DNA of 64,000 nucleotides from Chitinophaga filiformis (lineage in GTDB: Bacteria; Bacteroidota; Bacteroidia; Chitinophagales; Chitinophagaceae): positions 930,001 through 994,000 of the forward strand of contig NZ_CP095855.1 in assembly GCF_023100805.1 (NCBI RefSeq), in the 5' to 3' direction. Below the pieces are notes generated by a model. The model worked only from the letters and a program-made list of their open reading frames with translations. It ran no database searches and had not been told where the DNA came from. A program made the position numbers and the translations under genes. How positions within the stretch are numbered: position 1 is the first letter of the stretch; each line of letters opens with the position of its first letter. Shown here in pieces: positions 15,352 through 24,447 of the stretch.

Positions 15352-17487
15352 ATGCAGGCAACAAAAAAAGCAACGATCAACATTGCGCTGGTAGGTAATC
15401 CAAATAGTGGGAAAAGTTCGCTCTTTAATGCGTTGACGGGTCTGAATCAGAAAGTTAGCAACTTTCCGGGCGTAACTGTCGACAAAAAGACGGGGGCGGC
15501 CACCATTTCGCCCAATCTGCAAGCCAATATTATAGACCTGCCCGGTACTTACAGCCTTTATCCCAAAAGCGCAGACGAGTTTGTTACCTACGATGTACTT
15601 GTAAATCCTGCCGCCGGTGAACAGCCCGACATGATCCTCATCATTGCCGATGCGGCAAACCTGAAGCGGAACCTGCTCTTCTGCTCCCAGATCATGGACC
15701 TGAAAATTCCTGTCATTATCGGCCTTACCATGATGGATATTGCCCGCAAAAAAGGGGTTGAGATCGACGAGGCTGGTCTTGAAAGAGAATTAGGTGTGCC
15801 CGTAGTGACCATCAATCCCCGTAAGAACAAGGGAATATCCGAGCTGAAGAAGATGATCGACCTGCTGGCCAGGGAAAAACAATCCGTTCAGCCGCGCGAC
15901 TTCATTGACAGCCAGGCCCTGGCGCCCGAGGTGGTAAACGAGATCAGGAAATATGTGCAGGTAAAAAGCGACTACGCCGCCCTGCATGTAGCGGTAAACC
16001 ACCATGAGCTGCCATTTCTGAACGGCGGACAGAAACTGGCCATTACCAACATCCTGCAAACATATAACTTCAATAAGACCAAGGTACAAGCGGAAGAGAT
16101 CATGCAGCGGTATGCCAAGATCAAGCATATCATGAAGAATTCCGTGGTGGAAGCCGATCCTTTACAAAAGCAGTTGCAGACAGAAAAACTCGACAATCTG
16201 CTGCTGCATCGTTTCTGGGGTTATGTGATCCTGCTGGGTATTATGTTCTTTATGTTCCAGTGTATATTCTGGCTGGCCTCCTTCCCGATGGACTGGATCG
16301 AAGCCGGGTTTGGCGCAGCAAGCGGCTGGCTCACGGATGCTCTTCCTGCCAACCAGCTGACAGACATCCTTGTGAACGGCATTATTGCCGGCCTGGGAGG
16401 GATCGCGGTATTCATACCCCAGATCATGATCCTGTTTGCCTTCATTACTGTACTGGAAGATACCGGTTACATGGCAAGGATCAGTTTTCTGACCGACAGG
16501 TTGATGAGACAGGTGGGGCTGAACGGGAAATCGGTGATGCCACTGATAAGCGGTGTTGCCTGTGCTGTACCCGCCATCATGGCAACCCGTAATATTGAAA
16601 ACAGGAAGGAACGCCTGATCACTATACTGATCACACCTCTTATGAGCTGTTCCGCCCGTCTGCCCATTTATACTGTAATGATTGCGCTGGTGATACCCAA
16701 TAAACCGGTGCTGGGCTTCCTGAACCTGCAGGGAGTAGTGATGATGGGATTATACTTAATGGGTTTTGTCATGGCCCTGCTCATTGCTGCCATACTGAAG
16801 TTATTCATCTCTATAAAGGAAAAAAGCTACTTCATCATGGAGCTGCCTGTATACAGGGCGCCCCGCTGGGCGAATGTTGGCACTACCATGGTACAAAAGG
16901 CCAAGATCTTTGTGACAGACGCCGGTAAAGTGATCATGGTCATCTCTATTATACTCTGGTTCCTGGCCTCTTATGGTCCTAAAGACAGAATGCAACAGGT
17001 GACCGCGCAATACGAACAGCTGAAAACTACCCATCCCGAACAAAAGGAACAGCTGGATATGGAGATGAAATCCGAAAAACTGGCAAATTCCTATGCCGGC
17101 GTATTAGGACATGCCATAGAGCCGGTGATCCGCCCGCTGGGGTATGACTGGAAGATCGGGATAGCGCTGATCACATCTTTTGCAGCCCGCGAAGTATTTG
17201 TCGGTACGATGGCAACCCTCTACAGTGTAGGTGAATCTCCGGAAGATGACGACGCTACACTGAGGGAAAAAATGAGCAGCGCTACCTGGAGAGATGGCCG
17301 CCCGGTATACACCCTGGCCAGCGGCATCTCGCTGATGTTGTTTTATGCCTTCGCCATGCAGTGTATGAGTACCCTGGCCGTTGTAAAAAGGGAGACGAAA
17401 TCCTGGAAGTTCCCGGCAGTACAGTTTGTATACATGACAGCACTGGCATACCTGTTTGCCTTCGTTTCTTTCCAGTTGTTGAAATAA
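15352..17487 (+). CDS. feoB: Ferrous iron transport protein B
   Basis: FeoB imports ferrous iron across the inner membrane using a cytoplasmic G domain. The 711-residue protein shows the G1 loop GNPNSGKSS (residues 15-23), G3 DLPGTY and G4 TMMD in place of the usual NxxD, followed by two Gate motifs in the membrane half (LISGVACAVPAIMATRN; later ITSFAAREVFVGTMATLY) and about eight membrane spans. No feoA gene is seen upstream or downstream and no FeoA-like SH3 domain is fused, so FeoA must be elsewhere or dispensable. TAGTTTTG at 15310-15317 fits the -7 consensus. Confidence 0.96.
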   Translation: MQATKKATINIALVGNPNSGKSSLFNALTGLNQKVSNFPGVTVDKKTGAATISPNLQANIIDLPGTYSLYPKSADEFVTYDVLVNPAAGEQPDMILIIADAANLKRNLLFCSQIMDLKIPVIIGLTMMDIARKKGVEIDEAGLERELGVPVVTINPRKNKGISELKKMIDLLAREKQSVQPRDFIDSQALAPEVVNEIRKYVQVKSDYAALHVAVNHHELPFLNGGQKLAITNILQTYNFNKTKVQAEEIMQRYAKIKHIMKNSVVEADPLQKQLQTEKLDNLLLHRFWGYVILLGIMFFMFQCIFWLASFPMDWIEAGFGAASGWLTDALPANQLTDILVNGIIAGLGGIAVFIPQIMILFAFITVLEDTGYMARISFLTDRLMRQVGLNGKSVMPLISGVACAVPAIMATRNIENRKERLITILITPLMSCSARLPIYTVMIALVIPNKPVLGFLNLQGVVMMGLYLMGFVMALLIAAILKLFISIKEKSYFIMELPVYRAPRWANVGTTMVQKAKIFVTDAGKVIMVISIILWFLASYGPKDRMQQVTAQYEQLKTTHPEQKEQLDMEMKSEKLANSYAGVLGHAIEPVIRPLGYDWKIGIALITSFAAREVFVGTMATLYSVGESPEDDDATLREKMSSATWRDGRPVYTLASGISLMLFYAFAMQCMSTLAVVKRETKSWKFPAVQFVYMTALAYLFAFVSFQLLK

Positions 17488-17545
17488 GTCGTAGGTAAGG
17501 GGCACGCAGTGAAATACCTTATATTGCATTATAACCAGATCAGGT

Positions 17546-18454
17546 ATGAAAATACTCATCTGCAGCTTGCTGCTCTTATCGACCATCGGTATACGTGCTC
17601 AGTCATCAATAGACTCGACCCAGTTAATAAAAGATATACAGACCCTTTCTTCCGACAAATATGAAGGCAGGATGGCTGGCACACGTGGCAGCCGGCAGGC
17701 CCAGTTCTATCTTATCGGGCGTTTTAAGCAGATAGGATTGTCCCCATTCCACAATACATATGAATATCCCTTCTACTTTCAGCAGGGAGAAAAGCAGATC
17801 ATGGGGACCAATCTGTTCGGATATATCAAAGGGAAGTCTGCATCCTCCATTGTCGTTACAGCACATTATGACCACCTGGGAGTGAAAAGCGGAACCCCGG
17901 CAGGTAAAGACAGCATCTATAACGGGGCGGATGATAATGCCTCCGGCGTAGGCGGCCTGCTTGCCCTGATGGCGTATTATAAAATGCACCAGCCGGAACA
18001 TACCATGATCTTTGTAGCATTTGACGGAGAGGAGGAAGGCTTGCAGGGTGCCAAGGCCTTTTTGAAACAACCGCCGGTGCCGGTAACAGATATGGTCCTG
18101 AATATCAACATGGATATGATAGGCCGGAACGATAAGAATGAATTGTATGTTTGCGGGTTAACCCAGTTCCCGGAGCTAAAAAAATACGTTGATGACGCGG
18201 TCAATACCGGTGGACAGGTAAAAGTGCTTTCCGGTCATGATAAAAAAGAGGAGGGATCCAATAACTGGATCAACCAGAGCGACCACTATGAATTTTATAA
18301 GTTAAAGATCCCCATGCTTTATTTCGGCGTAGAAGACCATCCTGACTATCACCAGCTGTCAGATGAGTTCAAGGGCATCCAGCCATCCTTCTATTACCAG
18401 GCAGTACTAAAAGTGCTGACCGTCCTGCAATCTGCCGATAAGGGCTTTAAGTGA
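17546..18454 (+). CDS. Secreted M28 family metallopeptidase
   Basis: A 302-residue exported di-zinc aminopeptidase-like enzyme. The N-terminus MKILICSLLLLSTIGIRAQ is a signal peptide. Metal-site motifs of family M28 appear in order: HYDHLG, GADDNASGVGG, FDGEEEGLQGA (catalytic Glu pair), NMDMIGRND and a late DHYEFYK histidine. It lies 58 bases after feoB on the same strand but is functionally unrelated. Its last 61 bases overlap the 3' end of the convergent DUF922 gene, so the two mRNAs share a complementary tail. Confidence 0.92.
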   Translation: MKILICSLLLLSTIGIRAQSSIDSTQLIKDIQTLSSDKYEGRMAGTRGSRQAQFYLIGRFKQIGLSPFHNTYEYPFYFQQGEKQIMGTNLFGYIKGKSASSIVVTAHYDHLGVKSGTPAGKDSIYNGADDNASGVGGLLALMAYYKMHQPEHTMIFVAFDGEEEGLQGAKAFLKQPPVPVTDMVLNINMDMIGRNDKNELYVCGLTQFPELKKYVDDAVNTGGQVKVLSGHDKKEEGSNNWINQSDHYEFYKLKIPMLYFGVEDHPDYHQLSDEFKGIQPSFYYQAVLKVLTVLQSADKGFK

Positions 18455-19068
18455 GGCGTAAGGGCGCCTTCAAGTGTTAAGGCGGCTAGGGCTTCTCCGA
18501 TGGAGCGTTTCCAGTTTTTCTGGGCGGCAGGGTCCTGCCCATGATTGGTTTCCCGGTCATATGCTTCCTGCAGCTTATTCATTTCCCTGAACGATTCAAT
18601 ATATTGATACTGGATGATGCTGTCGAAATCTTCAGGCGTTAGTTCCATACTTTTAATACGTTGCTGGAACCTGAGCGCAACCAGCCAGGTGATGTCAAAA
18701 TGAAGCTGTTCATGTTCCAGGGCAAACTCGTCTTTCGCAAATGATTTGACCCAGGATGCGCTTTTAATAAAGAATACCTGTAATGTGAGGTTGATCTGCA
18801 GGGTGTCTTTCCGCTGAAGGCTGTTGCCTTCATAGGCAAAACTCGTATAAGACACGGCAGCACTCGGACCACGGAGGGGAGGCGTAGCCCTGAAATCGGA
18901 CCAGCGGAGTTTCCGGTGCGGTTGGTAGAAGAGGCTGTCGGATGTTGGATCTTCCGGCCGTTTGTCTGGCGAGAACACTACTTTTATAACAGTAGCGGGA
19001 GGCGCCTCCGGCAGAGACCTGGCAGGAAACAGGCAACAACACCATATGAAGGAAAGGAATAAAAACAT
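18394..19068 (-). CDS. Putative secreted DUF922-type metalloprotease
   Basis: A 224-residue exported protein. It starts with a hydrophobic leader (MFLFLSFIWCCCLFPARS) with clustered cysteines. KLRWSDFRATPPLRGPSAA and the HEQLHFDITWL stretch, an HExxH-like zinc motif (HEQLH), fit the DUF922 family of predicted zinc-dependent proteases; this is family memory, not a search. Downstream arginine-rich helical text closes the domain. It converges on and overlaps the M28 gene by 61 bases. On the minus strand TAACTTTG lies ten bases before the ATG, within the 64-base divergent space shared with paaA. Confidence 0.65.
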   Translation of the reverse strand: MFLFLSFIWCCCLFPARSLPEAPPATVIKVVFSPDKRPEDPTSDSLFYQPHRKLRWSDFRATPPLRGPSAAVSYTSFAYEGNSLQRKDTLQINLTLQVFFIKSASWVKSFAKDEFALEHEQLHFDITWLVALRFQQRIKSMELTPEDFDSIIQYQYIESFREMNKLQEAYDRETNHGQDPAAQKNWKRSIGEALAALTLEGALTPHLKPLSADCRTVSTFSTAW

Positions 19069-19078
19069 AGTACCTCTT

Positions 19079-19086
19079 CAAAGTTA
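19079..19086 (-). promoter_or_regulatory. -7 promoter element of the DUF922 gene
   Basis: On the minus strand this reads TAACTTTG, an exact TAnnTTTG match, ten bases upstream of the ATG at 19068. No good -33 element is seen, so confidence is modest. Confidence 0.35.
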
Positions 19087-19132
19087 AAGGTACATTTTTT
19101 CGTAACTTACGATCTACCAAAACAATCGCACT

Positions 19133-20137
19133 ATGTACGGTGGCGGATACATTTTCGACGAACCCAACAGGAAGCAGCAGCGGGAAGAACAGTTGCATGA
19201 TGATCCTGAAAAACTGGCAGCGTTTGAAGCGCGGATTGCCAGAGGGGAAAAAATTGAACCGGGCGACTGGATGCCGGCGGAATATCGCAGACAGCTCATA
19301 CGACTGATCGAACAACATGCACATTCCGAAATAATAGGCGCACTGCCGGAAGGCACCTGGATCACCCGGGCGCCGGGCTTTAAACGCAAACTGGCGCTCA
19401 TTGCCAAGGTGCAGGATGAGGTGGGTCATGGACAACTGCTGTATAATGCTGCAGAAACATTGGGAAAATCCAGGGAAGCGATGATCAATGATCTGCTGAG
19501 TGGAAAATCCAAGTATTCCAATGTTTTTAATTACCCGGCCAAAACCTGGGCAGATGTTACCGTGATCGGCTTCCTGATCGATGCTGCTGCAATAGTGAAC
19601 CAGGTAGCCAATTCCAAAGGCTCTTACGGCCCTTATTGCCGTGCACTGGAAAGGATCTGTTATGAAGAAAGCTTTCACCTGAAACAGGGACATGACGCCT
19701 TCATAGAACTGGCTACAGGTACGCCTGCCCAGAAGGCAATGCTGCAGGATGCCCTTAACCGCTGGTGGCAGCCTATCATGCATTTCTTTGGCCCGCCGGA
19801 CAAAACCTCCAGCCACAGCGAGAAGCTGATGCAATGGAAGGTGAAAATGGCGAGTAACGACGATATGCGGAACCAGTTCCTGGACACATACGTCCCGAAG
19901 ATATGGGAGCTGGGATTAACACTCCCGGACCCCCTGCTGAGAAAGAACCCGGATACCGGGAAATGGGAGTATTCTGACCCTGACTGGAATCTCTTCTTTG
20001 AAGTGATCAACGGGAATGGCCCCTGCAACAAAGAAAGGCTGGATGTAAGGAGATGGGCAGAAGAACATGGCCGCTGGATCAGGAAGGCCCTTATGCGTCC
20101 TGAGGAAATGGAACGCAGCGCCCCTCCGGTGGCATAA
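19133..20137 (+). CDS. paaA: 1,2-phenylacetyl-CoA epoxidase, catalytic subunit PaaA
   Basis: PaaA is the di-iron catalytic subunit of the multicomponent oxygenase that epoxidises phenylacetyl-CoA. The 334-residue protein has the two iron-ligand ExxH motifs ([10 protein letters not shown] and [10 protein letters not shown]) in the expected spacing and the family text [18 protein letters not shown] and GPCNKERL near the C-terminus. It heads a four-gene plus-strand run paaABCD with gaps of 39 and 15 bases, then 13 bases before paaD. The usual next gene, the paaE reductase, is absent here; nadD follows instead. Confidence 0.96.
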   Translation: MYGGGYIFDEPNRKQQREEQLHDDPEKLAAFEARIARGEKIEPGDWMPAEYRRQLIRLIEQHAHSEIIGALPEGTWITRAPGFKRKLALIAKVQDEVGHGQLLYNAAETLGKSREAMINDLLSGKSKYSNVFNYPAKTWADVTVIGFLIDAAAIVNQVANSKGSYGPYCRALERICYEESFHLKQGHDAFIELATGTPAQKAMLQDALNRWWQPIMHFFGPPDKTSSHSEKLMQWKVKMASNDDMRNQFLDTYVPKIWELGLTLPDPLLRKNPDTGKWEYSDPDWNLFFEVINGNGPCNKERLDVRRWAEEHGRWIRKALMRPEEMERSAPPVA

Positions 20138-20176
20138 AACCGTTTTCCACGTATAATATTATAAGTACCACGATTT

Positions 20177-20545
20177 ATGAATGACTCACTAGATCCACGT
20201 GTTAACCGGCTCAGGTTAGATAAGAATGACGGCTCCTTCAAAGTAGAAGAAGGGGAGAACTGGAATGTATTTGAAGTATTTCACCAGGAAAAACGAGGCG
20301 GGCACCACGAACATGTAGGCTGTGTGCATGCCCCTGATGCAAGTCTTGCACTGATCTTTGCCAAGGAACAATTCGGGCGCCGCAAGAAATGTGTGAATCT
20401 GTGGGTAGTACGCAGCGCAGATATACTGGCGTTTGACCTGGAAGATGAAGACATGTTTGCCAACAACCCGGACAAGACCTACCGCGATGCCAGCGGGTTC
20501 AAAGTCATGGAAAAGATCAACAAGTTTAAGAAACAGACAAAATAG
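20177..20545 (+). CDS. paaB: 1,2-phenylacetyl-CoA epoxidase subunit PaaB
   Basis: A small (122-residue) structural subunit thought to hold PaaAC heterodimers together. Seen: NWNVFEVFHQEKRGG, HVGCVHAPDASLALIFAKEQF and RRKKCVNLWVVRS, all typical of PaaB. It begins 39 bases after paaA. The family has no catalytic residues of its own. PaaB proteins are normally about 95 residues; the extra length is at the N-terminus (SLDPRVNRLRLDKNDGS), a feature common in this phylum. Confidence 0.95.
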   Translation: MNDSLDPRVNRLRLDKNDGSFKVEEGENWNVFEVFHQEKRGGHHEHVGCVHAPDASLALIFAKEQFGRRKKCVNLWVVRSADILAFDLEDEDMFANNPDKTYRDASGFKVMEKINKFKKQTK

Positions 20546-20560
20546 TCCCCACATATCCCA

Positions 20561-21316
20561 ATGCAATTACAACAAGCACTACAGGAACTGATCACGAAAA
20601 TGGCTGATGATGAACTGGTGATCGGGCATCGCAATTCAGAATGGACCGGCTTAGGCCCGGTCATGGAAGAGGATATCGCGTTCTCTTCCATGGCGCAGGA
20701 TAAAATAGGCCATGCATTGGCGCTCTACCGCATCCTGGAAGAGCAGTTCGGAGGCGCAGCCCCCGACCAGTTTGCATTCCTGAGGAATGCAGCAGATTTC
20801 CGGTGCTGCCACTTCGTGGAAATGCCTATAAGCTCGTATGAATTCAGCCTGATGCGGCACTTCCTTTTTGATCATGCCGAGACGGTACGATACCAGGCCC
20901 TTGCCCAAAGCAAATTTGCGCCATTTCAACACCTGGCCGGAAAAGCAAAGGGTGAACTGAAATATCATACACTGCATGCAGACGCCTGGATCATGCAACT
21001 CTGTACAGCGGGAGAGGATAGCCGTCAGCGTATGCAGGCAGCGCTGGATAACAGCTTCCAGCTGGCGGGGGGCATTTTTGAACCTGGCCCCGCAGAGGAC
21101 CTGCTGATAGCAGAGCAGATCTATCCCGGAGAAGCGGCTTTGTATGAACAGTGGCTGATGCATATATCTCCAGTCATGGAAAAGGCTGGCCTGGTGTTAC
21201 CTGAAATGACAGCGCCTGTATACGGCGGCCGTACCGGCCGGCACACCCCGCATTTACAGCAGTTACTGAATGAAATGGGAGAGGTGTTCCGTCTTGATCC
21301 TGAAGCAACCTGGTAG
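20561..21316 (+). CDS. paaC: 1,2-phenylacetyl-CoA epoxidase subunit PaaC
   Basis: PaaC is the ferritin-like structural partner of PaaA that no longer carries out catalysis itself. The 251-residue protein shows the helical motifs AQDKIGHALALYRILEE and ELKYHTLHADAWI, the degenerate equivalents of the di-iron ligands. It begins 15 bases after paaB and ends 13 bases before paaD, consistent with one polycistron. Confidence 0.94.
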   Translation: MQLQQALQELITKMADDELVIGHRNSEWTGLGPVMEEDIAFSSMAQDKIGHALALYRILEEQFGGAAPDQFAFLRNAADFRCCHFVEMPISSYEFSLMRHFLFDHAETVRYQALAQSKFAPFQHLAGKAKGELKYHTLHADAWIMQLCTAGEDSRQRMQAALDNSFQLAGGIFEPGPAEDLLIAEQIYPGEAALYEQWLMHISPVMEKAGLVLPEMTAPVYGGRTGRHTPHLQQLLNEMGEVFRLDPEATW

Positions 21317-21329
21317 AAATAAAAGAACT

Positions 21330-21821
21330 ATGCAAACAATAACAACAATGCAGGCCGTATATCAATCGCTGGAGCATGTCATGGATCCCGAGATACCTGT
21401 ATTAAACGTACTGGAACTGGGAATGATCACAGATGTTAAAGTCGATATAGAAGGCGTGCACATTAAGATGATCCCCACCTTCGCAGCCTGCCCTGCAGTA
21501 GACATCATTAAGGAAAACATTAAAAATGCGGTGGAGAGAGACCTCCAGATGCCGGCATTTGTAAGTGTGGATAAAGACGTGAACTGGAACAGCAACCGCC
21601 TGACCGCCGAGGCCAAAGCGAAACTGCGCGATTATGGGATTGCGCCTCCCGGCAGGCATGAAGGGGATGTCAACATGGACATGCTGGTCAAGGTGAACTG
21701 CCCTCATTGTGGCAGCGAAAACACCTATCTGCGCTCCCCATTTGGATCCACCCTCTGCAGGGCCCTGCATTTTTGCCGGCAATGCGGAATGATGTTCGAA
21801 CAGTTTAAGCCACTGTCCTAA
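21330..21821 (+). CDS. paaD: Phenylacetyl-CoA epoxidase assembly factor PaaD (SufT-like)
   Basis: PaaD helps mature the iron or Fe-S components of the epoxidase. I start it at the ATG at 21330 rather than at an in-frame ATG 60 bases earlier that overlaps paaC, because the family N-terminus MQAVYQSLEHVMDPEIPVL follows closely. The 163-residue protein has the DUF59/MIP18 domain (LGMITDVKV; PTFAACPAVDII) and a C-terminal zinc-ribbon with CPHCGSE and CRQCG, a combination characteristic of PaaD. It is the last paa gene of the run. Confidence 0.94.
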   Translation: MQTITTMQAVYQSLEHVMDPEIPVLNVLELGMITDVKVDIEGVHIKMIPTFAACPAVDIIKENIKNAVERDLQMPAFVSVDKDVNWNSNRLTAEAKAKLRDYGIAPPGRHEGDVNMDMLVKVNCPHCGSENTYLRSPFGSTLCRALHFCRQCGMMFEQFKPLS

Positions 21822-21877
21822 GCACATATATCACATTTCCTCATTATTGATTACATTCACGCTCAAAAAACAGGGGC

Positions 21878-22447
21878 ATGAAGATAGGCTTGTATTTTGG
21901 GTCCTTTAATCCTATACATACCGGGCATCTGATTATAGCTAATTATGTGGCATACAATACGGACCTCGATAAAGTATGGCTGGTGGTATCACCGCAAAAC
22001 CCTTTAAAACCGGCAGGATCACTACTAAATGAACATAACCGGTTTCACCTGGTAGAAATGGCCATTAAAGACGAACCCAAACTCAGGGCCAGCAACATTG
22101 AGTTTTCCCTGCCAAGACCCTCCTTCACCATCGATACACTCACCTATCTGACAGAGAAGTTTCCCACACAAGAATTCACCATCATCATGGGCAGTGATAG
22201 TTTCCAGAATATTACCCGCTGGCGCAACTATCAACAGCTTACCAAAAACTATCCTATTTATGTTTACCTGCGGCCGGGGCATGAAGTAACCGAGACGCAT
22301 GGGGCACGGGTAGAAGTCCTGAAAGCGCCTATGCTGGATATTTCGTCTACAGATATACGTAAATGGATCCAGGAGGGGAAATCCATCCGGTACCTGGTGC
22401 CAGACAATGTACTGGCATATATAGCAGAGAATAATTATTACCGCTAA
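21878..22447 (+). CDS. nadD: Nicotinate-nucleotide adenylyltransferase
   Basis: Adenylates nicotinate mononucleotide in NAD synthesis. The 189-residue protein starts with the nucleotidyltransferase motif GSFNPIHTGH (His14, His17) and ends with the ISSTDIRKWIQEGKSIRYLVP block, both diagnostic. MGSDSFQNITRWRNY is the substrate-site segment. The start ATG is 57 bases after paaD. The convergent AI-2E gene ends two bases beyond its stop. Confidence 0.95.
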   Translation: MKIGLYFGSFNPIHTGHLIIANYVAYNTDLDKVWLVVSPQNPLKPAGSLLNEHNRFHLVEMAIKDEPKLRASNIEFSLPRPSFTIDTLTYLTEKFPTQEFTIIMGSDSFQNITRWRNYQQLTKNYPIYVYLRPGHEVTETHGARVEVLKAPMLDISSTDIRKWIQEGKSIRYLVPDNVLAYIAENNYYR

Positions 22448-22448
22448 A

Positions 22449-23483
22449 TCAACGCTGCACCCGTACTTCCCTCTTTTTGGTCAGGAATTCGTTTGAGTAG
22501 ATATCCAGCAGAAGTATGAACATGGATATGAGCAGCGGACCGAAAATCAGCCCGATAAACCCAAAAAGGTTCACACCGATCAGTACACCGAAAACAGTGA
22601 TCAGCGGGTGTACATCTCCGATCCTCTTAGCCAGGATCATGCGGAATAAGTTATCAGAAGTACCAACTACAGCGAACCCATATACCAGCACCCCGATACC
22701 CTGCCAGGTCATATTGGTGGCAAGCAGGTAAATACCCATGGGCACATATACGGCAGCTGCACCTACAACTGGTAGCATAGCTGTGAAACAGGTAACGGCA
22801 AACCAGAACCAGGGTTGGGGTACCTGGAAAATAAAATAACCGACCAATGACACGATGCCCTGTATAACAGCAATTAGTGGAATTCCCACCGCATTGGCAA
22901 TCACCAGTTTATGGAATTCAGTCCCAAGTCGTAATACGTTCTCGTCTTTCAGCGGAATATATTCATATAACCAGGCCTCCATTTCCTTTCCGTTCACAAG
23001 CATAAAATACAGGATAAAATAAAGTATAGCGATGGCGGTTAGAATGTTAAAAGTGGCGCCCAGCAGTCCTGGCAATACAGAGGTCAGATATTCCTGCAGT
23101 CTTTCCAGTCTCACCTGTGAAAGGATATCAATCTTGGTAGCAGCCTGTATCCGGTCGTTCACCGTTTTGAGGCCCGCTACCAGTTCTGACGAATGACTGA
23201 CCGCATAACCGATCTTATTGGTCAGCATGTTTATAAGCAGGCCGAAAGGCAGTAGTATAATAATGAACGACATGAACATTAACACCGCCGCAGCGAGGCT
23301 TTTGCGCCATTTACGCTCTTCCACCAACCGGAACATATATTTTCTGCTGAGGATATACATGGTGACAGCACCAAGGAATCCGGGGAAAAATGTATACAAT
23401 TCAGAGAAGAGTACAAATGCCAGCAGTACAATGATCAACAGAAAGCTGACCTGTTTAATTCGCTCGTTATCTATTACGCTCAT
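22449..23483 (-). CDS. AI-2E family (UPF0118) transporter
   Basis: A 344-residue inner-membrane protein with about eight hydrophobic segments and a central soluble loop (about 90-140). The C-terminal PLITVFGVLIGVNLFGFIGLIFGPLL is the most conserved part of the AI-2E exporter family. Family members move quorum-sensing autoinducer-2, sodium or other small solutes; which one is not readable here. It stands alone on the minus strand, facing nadD. Confidence 0.88.
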   Translation of the reverse strand: MSVIDNERIKQVSFLLIIVLLAFVLFSELYTFFPGFLGAVTMYILSRKYMFRLVEERKWRKSLAAAVLMFMSFIIILLPFGLLINMLTNKIGYAVSHSSELVAGLKTVNDRIQAATKIDILSQVRLERLQEYLTSVLPGLLGATFNILTAIAILYFILYFMLVNGKEMEAWLYEYIPLKDENVLRLGTEFHKLVIANAVGIPLIAVIQGIVSLVGYFIFQVPQPWFWFAVTCFTAMLPVVGAAAVYVPMGIYLLATNMTWQGIGVLVYGFAVVGTSDNLFRMILAKRIGDVHPLITVFGVLIGVNLFGFIGLIFGPLLISMFILLLDIYSNEFLTKKREVRVQR

Positions 23484-23741
23484 GAGGTTGAATGTTATTC
23501 TGTCAGGAATATTGATAGTTGTGCAAAAAGAGTACCGTTCCCTGCAATAGTACCGGCTGGTGCAAAGTAAACTAATCTTCTCTGTAAAGTGTTTAATGAG
23601 AACAGGTTACCGGATGCTTTCCGACACAGGAAAATATTTTATTCATGGTGATTACAGAAAGATTAAAATTATTGGAATAGTGTTTGTAACCTGTACAGTA
23701 CGATCTATAAACCATTGTTCATCTTTTAAAACTTTTATTTT

Positions 23742-23939
23742 ATGGCGAACAACAGTTCAAAAGCAGTTGTATCATTCATTGTTGGTGCCGCAGTAGGTGT
23801 GGCTGTAGGTTATTTACTGAATACTGACAAAAGGGACGAACTTGTAGAAAAGCTGAGATTTCAGGCAGATAAATTGAAAGACAAGTTTAAAAAGAGGAAG
23901 GAGCATTTCGAAGATGCGCTGGAAAATGAGTTGGCGTAA
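23742..23939 (+). CDS. YtxH domain small membrane protein
   Basis: A 65-residue protein with one glycine/alanine-rich membrane segment (SFIVGAAVGVAVGYLL) and a highly charged helical tail, the YtxH layout. It is first of three tightly linked plus-strand genes (gaps 24 and 31 bases) that resemble E. coli yqjD-yqjE-yqjK in order and character. Such proteins are linked to stationary phase and osmotic stress and to ribosome or membrane tethering; the role here is inferred. Confidence 0.85.
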   Translation: MANNSSKAVVSFIVGAAVGVAVGYLLNTDKRDELVEKLRFQADKLKDKFKKRKEHFEDALENELA

Positions 23940-23963
23940 AACCTTGTCACAAAAAAAATTTGC

Positions 23964-24416
23964 ATGGAAGATAATTTCAGCAATTACTTCAATCAGACAG
24001 GCAAGGTAGCCAAGGAATACCTGGAAACCCGTTTGGATCTGATTAAACTCCAGTCAGCAGGAAAGCTATCAAAAGCCTTAGGGCTCTTCTTTTCATTGAT
24101 ACTGGCTTTCCTGCTGTTCTTTTTTGTTATCGTTTTCCTGGGTATGGTGCTTGGCTTCTGGATTGGAGAAATGACCAATAGCTTTACCATTGGTTTCTCC
24201 TGCTCTGCAGCCCTGTTTGTAGTGCTGTTGGGTATCCTGCTCATTTTCCGCAAGCCACTGATCCAGACCCCATTGTCCAATATGTTGGTCCGGGAGTTAA
24301 TGAGCGAGATGGACATAGTGGACAAGGAGGAAGAGGCTAAGAGCCAGGAAAGGGAAGAAAAGGATGCCGACAGCAAAAAGATGGAGGAAGAAGAAGAATT
24401 GTACGAACAACTATAA
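23964..24416 (+). CDS. Phage holin family (DUF1469, YqjE-like) membrane protein
   Basis: The 150-residue protein has a short amphipathic N-terminal helix (KEYLETRLDLIKLQSAGKLS), two strong membrane segments (about 40-65 and 75-100) and a very acidic, lysine-rich C-terminus ending in EEEEELYEQL. This is the DUF1469/YqjE family. The family name mentions holin but there is no phage gene near, so cell-envelope stress is the more likely role. It sits between YtxH-like and YqjK-like genes. Confidence 0.82.
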   Translation: MEDNFSNYFNQTGKVAKEYLETRLDLIKLQSAGKLSKALGLFFSLILAFLLFFFVIVFLGMVLGFWIGEMTNSFTIGFSCSAALFVVLLGILLIFRKPLIQTPLSNMLVRELMSEMDIVDKEEEAKSQEREEKDADSKKMEEEEELYEQL

Positions 24417-24447
24417 TCGTTGAAAGATTAATGATAAACCTTTACAC

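Noticed and set aside
15352..17487. A frameshift or truncation in feoB
   Set aside because: The 711-residue frame is continuous with all G motifs and both gate motifs, so the gene is intact; only feoA is missing nearby.
18830..19834. A 334-codon frame antisense to paaA
   Set aside because: It covers paaA and the DUF922 start on the opposite strand, and both real genes have clear family motifs; the frame has no recognisable product.
21270..21329. Longer start for paaD overlapping paaC
   Set aside because: The extra 20 residues do not match the family; MQTITTMQAVYQSLEHVMDP from the ATG at 21330 is the PaaD N-terminus.
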